Shown here: positions 1 to 6,290 of the stretch, one piece after another
How the letters are laid out: every line of letters begins with the position of its first letter
Position numbering within the stretch: the first letter of the stretch is position 1
Assembly: GCF_018371055.1 (NCBI RefSeq)
Contig: NZ_JAGYZD010000090.1
Span: forward strand, 1-6,306
DNA: 6,306 nucleotides
Direction: 5' to 3'
Origin: Finegoldia magna
Lineage (GTDB): Bacteria; Bacillota; Clostridia; Tissierellales; Peptoniphilaceae
Made by a program: the position numbers and the translations under genes
Notes under the pieces: generated by a model
Told to the model about the DNA's origin: nothing
The model's input: only the letters and a program-made list of their open reading frames with translations
Database searches by the model: none

Positions 1-30
1 GGAAAGTTCTTAAAGAAGGGAGACAAATAA
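1..30 (+). CDS. C-terminal end of an upstream gene (partial, possibly mreB)
   Basis: Frame 1 is open from the window edge and reads GKFLKKGDK followed by TAA at 28-30. The next gene's TTG start follows directly and its ribosome binding site lies inside these last codons, as expected for an operon partner. MreB proteins usually end in a GTGKxLE-like stretch followed by a few charged residues, and mreB commonly precedes mreC, so the end of MreB is possible. Nine residues cannot prove that, and some cocci carry mreCD without mreB. Confidence 0.4.
   Translation, partial: GKFLKKGDK
16..22 (+). promoter_or_regulatory. Ribosome binding site that decides the TTG start of mreC
   Basis: AAGGGAG sits eight bases before the TTG at 31. 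The first in-frame ATG lies near base 139 and would remove the membrane anchor, so this site supports TTG as the true start. It lies within the last codons of the upstream gene, suggesting coupled translation. Confidence 0.65.
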
Positions 31-885
31 TTGGCTAAGTTTGGATATAATAAAAAGCTTAGAAAAAGATTGTTCTTCTTCTTTGTTACTTTGATTCTCA
101 TATTGACGATTGCAATATCAAATAGCAATAAGGAGTATATGTCTATCGGAGAAAATGCTATAGGAACAGTGATTTCTCCTGTAAACAAAGTGTTTTATGT
201 GATTGGATCCAAATTCAAAGAATCTTTTAATTATGTTTTTGGAACTAAAAAAATGCGTGAAGACAATCAAAAACTTATTGTAGAAAACGCAAAGTTGAAA
301 AAAAACGTAGATAATTTGAACAAAGTTATAGGTGACAAGAGATATTTGCAAGAAGAATACGAACTTTTGAGTAAGGATAGGACTATAAAAACAAAAGCTT
401 TCATAACAGGAAAAGATCCTGGAAATATTTTTACGAGATTTAGTATAGATAAAGGCTCAATGGATAAAATCAAAAAAGGTGACATCGTGATAGAGGCTGT
501 GTCTTCAAATGATGGAATCGAAAAAGGTTTAGTTGGAGTTGTAACGGAGGTTGGACTTAACCATAGCAAAGTGGACACTATTATGAATAGCGGAAACAAC
601 GTAGGGTTTAGACTAGCAAAGAGTGAAGATGTTGGGATTTTGAATGAAAAAGAAAAAGATATTTTAAAAGGATATATGTACGATTCTAATGCTGATGTAA
701 AAGTTGGAGATATTATTACAACATCGGGACTTGGAGGAGTGTATCCGAGAGATATCAAAATCGGTGAAGTAACAGAAGTTATCAAGACAAAGGATAATTT
801 TACCAAAATTATCAAATGCAAATCCCAAATCAACTTCAACAATATGTACCGCGTTCTTATAGTTGATGGACAAGGAGTGAATTAG
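31..885 (+). CDS. mreC: Rod shape-determining protein MreC
   Basis: MreC is a membrane-anchored scaffold of the elongasome. It sits mostly outside the membrane, self-associates and contacts the class B PBP (PBP2), MreD and MreB to direct lateral wall synthesis. The 284 residues show the family plan. A basic cytoplasmic N-terminus is followed by one hydrophobic segment (about residues 14-30), a charged coiled-coil stretch (about 70-115) and a C-terminal beta domain (about 120-280). The beta domain carries family-typical segments: SIDKGSMDKIKKGDIV, GLVGVVTEVG and VGDIITTSGLGGVYPRDIKIG. Length is usual for the family. The start is TTG, chosen for its good ribosome binding site and because the next ATG would delete the anchor. 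The TAG stop directly abuts the ATG of mreD, so the genes are probably cotranscribed. No promoter is visible in the window, so transcription probably starts upstream. Confidence 0.93.
   Translation: MAKFGYNKKLRKRLFFFFVTLILILTIAISNSNKEYMSIGENAIGTVISPVNKVFYVIGSKFKESFNYVFGTKKMREDNQKLIVENAKLKKNVDNLNKVIGDKRYLQEEYELLSKDRTIKTKAFITGKDPGNIFTRFSIDKGSMDKIKKGDIVIEAVSSNDGIEKGLVGVVTEVGLNHSKVDTIMNSGNNVGFRLAKSEDVGILNEKEKDILKGYMYDSNADVKVGDIITTSGLGGVYPRDIKIGEVTEVIKTKDNFTKIIKCKSQINFNNMYRVLIVDGQGVN
873..877 (+). promoter_or_regulatory. Ribosome binding site of mreD
   Basis: AGGAG lies eight bases before the ATG at 886, inside the last codons of mreC. It fixes the mreD start and fits translational coupling across the zero-base junction. 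Confidence 0.6.
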
Positions 886-1377
886 ATGAACAAATTAAAA
901 ATATTTTTGATAGTTTTGTTGGACATCATAATCCAAGCGACACTTCTTTCCAGAATTTCAGTATTCAACGTGTACACAAATATTTCCATACCGATAGTTG
1001 TGTTATTGTCCATAGGATTTGGCGCATACACAGGCTCATTAAACGGTATGATAATCGGGCTAATCGAAGATGCGATATTCAGCCCCGTTATCGGAGTAAG
1101 AGCGTTGATATATTTTACAGCAGGATTTTTGATTGGAAATAGTGAAGCTGGAATTAATAAAGAAGACCCAAGAAGTGGTATGATACTCACATTTTTTGTG
1201 ACTTTGTACTACACTCTTGTACATTATTTCGTAATATACATTACAGGAAATGGATTCAACGTAGCTTATCTTAAAGGACCGATTTTAATCGAAATGATTT
1301 TAAATGTTCTATTGTATTATGTTTTGTTCAAATTGTTCAAAAAAATATTTAAATTTCCAAAATTTAAGTTTATTTGA
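886..1377 (+). CDS. mreD: Rod shape-determining membrane protein MreD
   Basis: MreD is a small polytopic membrane protein that works with MreC and PBP2 in the elongasome; its biochemical role is poorly defined. The 163 residues match the usual family length and are almost wholly hydrophobic. Likely membrane segments lie at about 5-22, 30-50, 52-65, 70-86, 95-118 and 130-152, and a basic, lysine-rich tail follows. The central stretch GLIEDAIFSPVIGVRALIYF, with an acidic residue followed by Gly and Ala/Leu-rich helix, is characteristic of MreD. Placement directly after mreC and before a class B PBP gene strongly supports the call, because this order is common in Firmicutes. The stop TGA at 1375-1377 overlaps the ribosome binding site of the next gene. 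Confidence 0.9.
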   Translation: MNKLKIFLIVLLDIIIQATLLSRISVFNVYTNISIPIVVLLSIGFGAYTGSLNGMIIGLIEDAIFSPVIGVRALIYFTAGFLIGNSEAGINKEDPRSGMILTFFVTLYYTLVHYFVIYITGNGFNVAYLKGPILIEMILNVLLYYVLFKLFKKIFKFPKFKFI

Positions 1378-1380
1378 GGT
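1376..1380 (+). promoter_or_regulatory. Ribosome binding site deciding the PBP2 start
   Basis: GAGGT overlaps the mreD stop codon and stands five bases before the ATG at 1386. An in-frame TTG at 1374 overlaps this site and has no binding site of its own, so the ATG is preferred and the longer four-residue extension is unlikely. Confidence 0.55.
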
Positions 1381-1385
1381 ACAAA

Positions 1386-4300
1386 ATGAAGAAATTTAAC
1401 AATAAATTTTTGAAAAAACTCGAAAAATACGATAGATTTACGATAATTATTGTAATATTGGCGATAATGATGGCCGTACTTACTTTGAAATTAATGCATT
1501 TGACATTAGTCAAAGGAAGTTATTACAGAGATATTTCCAAGAATAACAGGCTTCGTGAAGTCAAAATTCCTGCTCCTAGGGGAAATATTTACGATAGAAA
1601 TGGTGAACTTTTAGCGACGACTAAAAATGTGTACGTTGCTAATTTGTACAAAGATCAAATCAAACAAATGAGTATTGATGATAGCAATGATGCTTTGCTG
1701 AATTTGTCTAGAATTTTGGAAAAAGATGGGTCAATGAACACAGAAGATTTTCCAATCGCACTGAATGCTTTTACTTACAGAAATACGGACGATTATTTGA
1801 AAGAAGACAAATCTCCTTTGGACAAAGTCGCATCAATTGTCATGGATAAAAACATAATGGCAAATCTAATAGACAAGACTTACACACAAGAAACAAATCA
1901 AGGAATTTATAAGAAAACTGTCCTAGATTATTGTTTGAATGCACTTCGTTCAAAAGGTTTGACTTTGAAATTGGATCGTAAAGACAATACAAAGTTTGAT
2001 ACCAATGACAAAGAAACTGTAAAGTTACTTAAAAAACACGGATTAAAGGAAACTTCAGATGTGAATTCTGCGATTGCTACGATAATCCAAAAAGACAAAT
2101 CAATTATCAGAAAACTTTTGAACGACAGCGTCATTAGGTCGATGGTCTACAAGGAATTGGAAAAGGACAACCTTCAAGATAATGTCGTTCTTAAAGATAT
2201 GGAACTGAAAGACAACCAAAAACTTTTGGAGAAAAAAGTTGAAATGATGAAGTTGTCTAATAAAATTGATTTCAAAACAGAAGCTTCTGACGATTTTGTA
2301 AATATTGTAAAAGACAACACGATGGTTGAGCTTTTGAAAAAAGTAGATGTAGAAGATGACAAGAAAACTGTCGTGTTGGAAAAAGCTCTGAACTTACTCA
2401 AGAAAAATGGAATACAAACAAATGTGGAGTTTAGTTTGGATGAAAAAGACAAGCAAAATCCAAAAGTTAAGGCTAAGTTTGTCACAGAAAGTAAAAAGTC
2501 TACAGATCCTTTCAAACACGTTGCGGATTTATTGAATTCGAATAATTTGGCGTATAAGTTCATCACAGACGACGATATCAAACTTATAGCTCAATCGGTA
2601 AATACTGAAAACAACATCAATCCTTCGATTAGTGTCAATGATTGGAAGTACATTTACCAAAAAAATATGGAAGATTTCTACAAGAGTTACGACAAGGATA
2701 TCAATTCTGATGTTAAAATTCTTTACGAAGAGATTTTGAAGAAAAATAAATGCGAAAAATATTCAAAATACGACGCGTACAACATTGTAAGTATTTACAA
2801 TCAATTGAAAAACAAAGGACAAAAAGGTTATGAGCCAATCGCTCTAAGCTATAATTTAACTGAAGAATCTGTAAGTAGCATAGAAGAAAGATTCGTCAAA
2901 AACCTAGGAATAGAAGTAGCGACTAGATCTGTACGATATTATCCTAATGGTGAAGAACTTAGCCACGTATTGGGATATATTGGAAAGATTTCTACTGAAA
3001 AAGAAATTGAAGAATACGTAAAACAAAAAGGCTACAGTAAGGATGCTTTGATAGGTAAGACGGGAATTGAGGAAAGCAAAGAAGATGCATTAAAAGGACA
3101 AGACGGATCATTGAGAGTTATGGTCGACAGCAAAGGAAATAGAACTGAAACTTTGTCTGAGAAAAAAGCAATTCCTGGCGACAATGTGTATTTGAGTATT
3201 GACACTAATGTTCAAAGAGTTGCTGAAGAATCTTTGAAAAAATCTATAAAAGCTGTAAGCACTGGTGGGACTTATGTATCCGAATGGGGCGACAAAACTT
3301 TAGCTGGATATAAAAATGCGAAAAGTGGTGCAGCAGTTGCAGTAGATGTTGAAACTGGAGAGATACTAGCGATGGCTTCATTCCCATCGTACAATCCAAA
3401 TTTGTTTTCAACGGGGATTTCGCAAACTGATTGGGAAAGTTTACAAGCAGAAGATCCAAAAGATCCAATATCTCCAAGACCTTTGTATAACATTCCAATG
3501 CAAGCAGCGATGCAACCTGGTTCTATTTTTAAACTTAACACTTCACTTGCAGCATTAGAAGGCGGATTTGATCCTTATCACGAAATAAAATGCGGAGGGT
3601 ACGTCGATGTCGGCGGTTCAATATTCGGTTGTTGGATATGGAATGAACACAAAGGAACTCACGGCAGCGAAAATGTAATGAAAGCACTCAGAGACAGTTG
3701 CAACTATTATTTCTATTCTCTAGCGCTTGGAAAAGATCAAAGACGTTCCAAAGATTTGGGTTATCAATTAAGTATTGATGAATTGGTATCTACTGCGAGA
3801 AAACTTGGACTTGGAAGCAAAACAGGAATTGATATAAATGTTCCAGCTGAAAACTCCGGAACTGTTCCAGATCCACAAATAAAAGAAAACAACTTCAAAG
3901 CTATATTCAGAAGATTTTTGGAAAAGAATGCAGAAAAATATGTCAAAGAAGGAGAAGTATTTACTCCAAAGGAAATGAAATCCAAAATCGACAAAATAGT
4001 TTTACTTGCAGACGATAAAAATCTTCAAACAAGGACAAACATTATAAAAACATTGGATAGTTTGGGATTTGATCCAGAAAAAAAATTGGATGGAGAGAGA
4101 AATTCGTTCTCCGATAAAATAAAATTCGATTATTTAAACCAATCAAAATGGAATATCGGAGATATGTTAAACGTAGTTATTGGTCAAGGACAAAACGCAT
4201 ACACTCCACTTCAAATGGCAAGATATATGTCTGCATTTGCAAATAATGGATATTTGAACAAATTATCACTTGTAAATGAAATAAAATCCAATGATAATTC

Positions 4301-4712
4301 CATATCGCTATTTAAAAACGCAAAGAAAAGCGAAAGAATTAAATTGAAAAACTACGAAAATTTGGAATATATTAGAAAAGGACTTCACTTGGCAACGACA
4401 GAAGGATATGAGAAAAACACATTCAAAAACTTCCCAGTTTCTGCAGGAGTGAAGACAGGAACTGCGCAAGTAGGCGTTAATCCAGTTACTGGAGAAACTT
4501 ATGACAACCACGCATGGATGATTGGATTCGCTCCAGTTGAAAATCCAAAAATTGCAGTGGTAACAGTCATTATGCAAGGTGGAACGAGCACGAACAACGG
4601 ACCGATGACAAGAGATATCATGGCAGAGGCGTTGAAGTTAAAACACGATAAAGATAAAGAACAAGAAAATACTGAGAGTGAGAATGATATGTATGAAAAC
4701 AGTACTCGTTAA
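1386..4712 (+). CDS. mrdA: Class B penicillin-binding protein 2 (elongasome transpeptidase), unusually large
   Basis: This D,D-transpeptidase cross-links peptidoglycan on the outer face of the membrane and pairs with a RodA-type glycosyltransferase. After a short basic tail there is one membrane anchor (about residues 18-40). The pedestal begins with RGNIYDRNG (65-73) and resumes with VRYYPNG (516-522) and SHVLGYIG (526-533). The transpeptidase domain has SIFK (nucleophile Ser713, Lys716), SCN (771-773), IGQG (932-935) and KTGT (1023-1026), so the active site is complete. The protein has 1108 residues, against roughly 600-750 for many PBP2 proteins. The extra length is an insert at about 105-485 and a second at about 837-918, both in frame and Lys/Asp-rich. 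Long PBP2 proteins are known in clostridia, so the size alone is not proof of novelty. C736, C749, H755 or H759 and C772 could form a metal site. The TTG at 1374 would add four residues but lacks its own ribosome binding site. The 3' end overlaps the next gene. Confidence 0.93.
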   Translation: MKKFNNKFLKKLEKYDRFTIIIVILAIMMAVLTLKLMHLTLVKGSYYRDISKNNRLREVKIPAPRGNIYDRNGELLATTKNVYVANLYKDQIKQMSIDDSNDALLNLSRILEKDGSMNTEDFPIALNAFTYRNTDDYLKEDKSPLDKVASIVMDKNIMANLIDKTYTQETNQGIYKKTVLDYCLNALRSKGLTLKLDRKDNTKFDTNDKETVKLLKKHGLKETSDVNSAIATIIQKDKSIIRKLLNDSVIRSMVYKELEKDNLQDNVVLKDMELKDNQKLLEKKVEMMKLSNKIDFKTEASDDFVNIVKDNTMVELLKKVDVEDDKKTVVLEKALNLLKKNGIQTNVEFSLDEKDKQNPKVKAKFVTESKKSTDPFKHVADLLNSNNLAYKFITDDDIKLIAQSVNTENNINPSISVNDWKYIYQKNMEDFYKSYDKDINSDVKILYEEILKKNKCEKYSKYDAYNIVSIYNQLKNKGQKGYEPIALSYNLTEESVSSIEERFVKNLGIEVATRSVRYYPNGEELSHVLGYIGKISTEKEIEEYVKQKGYSKDALIGKTGIEESKEDALKGQDGSLRVMVDSKGNRTETLSEKKAIPGDNVYLSIDTNVQRVAEESLKKSIKAVSTGGTYVSEWGDKTLAGYKNAKSGAAVAVDVETGEILAMASFPSYNPNLFSTGISQTDWESLQAEDPKDPISPRPLYNIPMQAAMQPGSIFKLNTSLAALEGGFDPYHEIKCGGYVDVGGSIFGCWIWNEHKGTHGSENVMKALRDSCNYYFYSLALGKDQRRSKDLGYQLSIDELVSTARKLGLGSKTGIDINVPAENSGTVPDPQIKENNFKAIFRRFLEKNAEKYVKEGEVFTPKEMKSKIDKIVLLADDKNLQTRTNIIKTLDSLGFDPEKKLDGERNSFSDKIKFDYLNQSKWNIGDMLNVVIGQGQNAYTPLQMARYMSAFANNGYLNKLSLVNEIKSNDNSISLFKNAKKSERIKLKNYENLEYIRKGLHLATTEGYEKNTFKNFPVSAGVKTGTAQVGVNPVTGETYDNHAWMIGFAPVENPKIAVVTVIMQGGTSTNNGPMTRDIMAEALKLKHDKDKEQENTESENDMYENSTR
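1812..2735 (+). repeat. Four degenerate ~75-residue modules in the PBP2 N-terminal insert (tentative)
   Basis: Inside the PBP2 insert a similar helix recurs, with the pattern V/I-x-x-I/L-V/I/L followed by polar residues and a second hydrophobic patch. The modules start at about residues 143, 224, 301 and 372 (bases 1812, 2055, 2286 and 2499). Modules 1 and 3 are most alike: VASIVMDKNIMANLI against FVNIVKDNTMVELL, followed in each by KKTV and then LNALRSKG or LNLLKKNG. The similarity is at protein level only, apart from a shared 12-base run encoding KKTV. Modules 2 and 4 are much weaker matches. The boundaries were set by eye. Confidence 0.35.
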
Positions 4713-5289
4713 TTCAAAATTACAAAAAAAGGCTTTGTTGATACAAAGCCTTTGTAATTTATTAGATGGGAAAATTTTAATAGTAAATTCGGAAAATTCA
4801 AGACAAATAGAATATGCATTGGGTGTGGAGGATTACTGCGTTTATGACACGTTGGATGTGTTGAGTAATGTAGTTGATTACAAGAAATCCATGATAAAAA
4901 TCACAGAAGATAAATACATCATACCTTCAACCGTAAAACCCGACAAATATTCTGCAACGATTGATGATTACAAAAATTTATTAGATAAATTAAATGAGTT
5001 TGACATTGTAATATTCACAGAAAATATCGGGATAGAATTTGATGAAGAAATAATGTGGGGAGATGAAGAAAAATCTCACGCAAAAAAATTATTTCAAATT
5101 ACAGATTCCTCATCCAAGAGGAAATCTGATTACAAATACATTGGGAAATTAGAATTCACAAAAGAATATGAAAAGAAAATTAATTCCTATTCAGAAGATG
5201 TAGATGCAAAAATAACAGAAATTATCGACAATTACAAACAAGACAAAGAAGGCAAAATCGGATTTTTCGACAGGATATTCAAAAGATGA
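4693..5289 (+). CDS. Degenerate MinD-like protein without Walker A, with membrane-binding tail
   Basis: MinD is a membrane-bound ATPase that recruits MinC to block septum formation at the poles. This protein matches MinD over residues 26-115. GKILIVNSEN corresponds to the MinD strand ending in LIDTD. LGVEDYCVYDTLDV (43-56) corresponds to the MinD stretch MGLENRIVYDLVDV. IIPST, DK and FDIVIFTENIGIE (103-115) correspond to LLPA, DK and FDYILIDCPAGIE. The GKGGVGKT loop is missing; KLQKK stands in its place. The Asp residues of the LIDTD and DCPAG motifs are also gone, so ATP hydrolysis is unlikely. The protein has 198 residues against about 260-270, lacking much of the C-terminal half. It still ends in KIGFFDRIFKR, an amphipathic tail like MinD's membrane-targeting helix. 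Its start overlaps PBP2 and its stop overlaps the RNase start. ATG 4693 was chosen because MKTVLVNS matches the start of MinD; GTG 4678 and ATG 4684 are alternatives. The gene may be a pseudo-ATPase or a decaying relic, but the frame is intact. Confidence 0.7.
   Translation: MKTVLVNSKLQKKALLIQSLCNLLDGKILIVNSENSRQIEYALGVEDYCVYDTLDVLSNVVDYKKSMIKITEDKYIIPSTVKPDKYSATIDDYKNLLDKLNEFDIVIFTENIGIEFDEEIMWGDEEKSHAKKLFQITDSSSKRKSDYKYIGKLEFTKEYEKKINSYSEDVDAKITEIIDNYKQDKEGKIGFFDRIFKR
4717..4760 (+). terminator. Terminator-like hairpin just after the PBP2 stop, inside the MinD-like gene
   Basis: The inner stem GGCTTTGT (4731-4738) pairs perfectly with ACAAAGCC (4743-4750) around the loop TGAT. An A-run (4724-4730) faces TTT (4751-4753), leaving four unpaired As. 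AAATTAC (4717-4723) then pairs with GTAATTT (4754-4760). It begins four bases after the PBP2 stop codon, the usual place for an intrinsic terminator or attenuator. The + strand T-tract is short and interrupted, so termination may be partial. On the - strand the stem is followed by seven Ts, a better terminator, but no gene in the window reads that way. Confidence 0.5.
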
Positions 5290-6290
5290 AATACCTATTT
5301 ATTGACAAAAACACTTGGGGTTACTACGATGATGAGCTGAAATTGTTGGGAGATTACGACAGTGAGCTGGGTAACATTTACGTCGCCAAAATCACAAAAT
5401 ACGACAAGAAACTCGACGCTTTTTTTATAGAATATGACAAAAAGAAAACTGGATTTCTCAATAATACGTCTTTCACAAAAGATTTGAAACCATCAGACGA
5501 AATACTCGTTCAGATGACAAAAGAATCTATAGGTGACAAATACCCCAAATTCACAACTAAAATTACAATAGAAACAGAAAATTTGAAATACACAAACAGC
5601 GACAAATTAACATTTGAAGGTAAACAAAAATACAAAGACATCGATGATTTCAAACAAAAATATACATTTACAGGAATTGTGGGAGAAAATTTCTTCAAAG
5701 AAGAAAAAGCACAACAAGAAAAAGAAATGAATTTTATTGTAAATAAATTACACTACATTGAAACAGAGAAGAAATTCCTTCCGATTCCGAAACTTTTGTA
5801 CAAGAAAAATCCCGTGGACAAAATCATTCAAGAAGAAAATGTAGATTATTTGATAACTAATGACAAAATTGTTTACAGACAGTACAAGGGGATTTTGAAT
5901 GTAAAATTTGATGAAAATTACAATTATAACTATGATAATTTGATAAGTCGTGATATAATAGATAAAAATTCAGAAATAATAAAACTGGACAATAACGCAG
6001 AAATTGTTATCCAAAAAACTGAAGCAATGTGGGTTGTGGATGTGAATTCTTCTCAAATGATAGTGAGTGAAGATTATTTCCACGAACTAAACACAAAAGC
6101 TTTGAAGAAAATTCATCAAATGATTTATTTAAAGAAGATGGTGGGCATGGTTATTGTGGATTGTGTCAGAGAGGGTGACAACAAAAAGTTATCAGATTTT
6201 ATTAAAGATGAATTTTGTGAACCGAATATAAATTTTCATGGATTTAGCAATTTAAATCTATTAGAATTCACAGTAAAACTTGACAAATAA
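5286..6290 (+). CDS. rng: Short, divergent ribonuclease E/G family protein
   Basis: RNase E/G enzymes are Mg-dependent endonucleases that cut single-stranded RNA in rRNA maturation and mRNA decay. An S1-like RNA-binding region is clear at residues 29-95, with GNIYVAKITKYDKKLDAFFI, TGFLN and ESIGDKYPKFTTKI. The catalytic core is IQKTEAMWVVDVNSS (Asp252, Asn254) and GMVIVDC (Asp292). These match the metal-binding aspartates 303 and 346 and Asn305 of E. coli RNase E, with similar spacing (40 against 43). The RTA segment of the 5'-monophosphate sensor is replaced by GIVGENFF (130-137), and the later sensor Arg by Asn322 in GFSNLNLLEF. The protein stops shortly after, at 334 residues, so the CPxC zinc-link and small domain are absent; family members are usually about 400-500 or longer. 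The ATG start shares an ATGA overlap with the MinD-like gene, with a weak AGGA at 5272-5275. The gene lies where rng is found in many clostridia. It could be an active minimal nuclease or only an RNA-binding protein. Confidence 0.82.
   Translation: MKYLFIDKNTWGYYDDELKLLGDYDSELGNIYVAKITKYDKKLDAFFIEYDKKKTGFLNNTSFTKDLKPSDEILVQMTKESIGDKYPKFTTKITIETENLKYTNSDKLTFEGKQKYKDIDDFKQKYTFTGIVGENFFKEEKAQQEKEMNFIVNKLHYIETEKKFLPIPKLLYKKNPVDKIIQEENVDYLITNDKIVYRQYKGILNVKFDENYNYNYDNLISRDIIDKNSEIIKLDNNAEIVIQKTEAMWVVDVNSSQMIVSEDYFHELNTKALKKIHQMIYLKKMVGMVIVDCVREGDNKKLSDFIKDEFCEPNINFHGFSNLNLLEFTVKLDK

Noticed and set aside
118..842. Long reverse-strand open frames across mreC (118-351, 267-842, 664-873)
   Set aside because: They are antisense to a well-supported mreC, show no recognisable protein features and have no convincing ribosome binding sites.
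1374..1385. TTG at 1374 as the PBP2 start
   Set aside because: It overlaps the GAGGT that serves as ribosome binding site for the ATG at 1386 and has no suitable site upstream.
1500..1528. TTGACA motif within the PBP2 anchor codons
   Set aside because: No -10 element at a suitable distance. The same holds for TTGACA at 3199-3204 and 5000-5005.
1928..4577. Reverse-strand open frames within the PBP2 gene (for example 2174-2581, 3244-3541, 3764-3994, 4308-4577)
   Set aside because: All are antisense to a continuous PBP2 frame, with Ser/Phe-rich or otherwise atypical composition expected of shadow frames.
4678..4692. GTG 4678 or ATG 4684 as the start of the MinD-like gene
   Set aside because: Both are possible; ATG 4684 has a weak GAG-type site at 4674-4676. 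ATG 4693 was preferred because MKTVLVNS lines up with the beginning of MinD. The difference is at most five residues.
1386..4712. PBP2 as a fusion of two genes or a frameshift product
   Set aside because: One uninterrupted frame holds the anchor, pedestal and transpeptidase motifs in the normal order; the extra length is insertion, not fusion.
5302..5330. TTGACA with TACGAT 17 bases downstream, inside the start of the RNase gene
   Set aside because: The hexamers fall on ordinary Asp/Lys and Tyr/Asp codons of the gene and the -10 matches at only four of six positions. It could be chance in AT-rich coding sequence.
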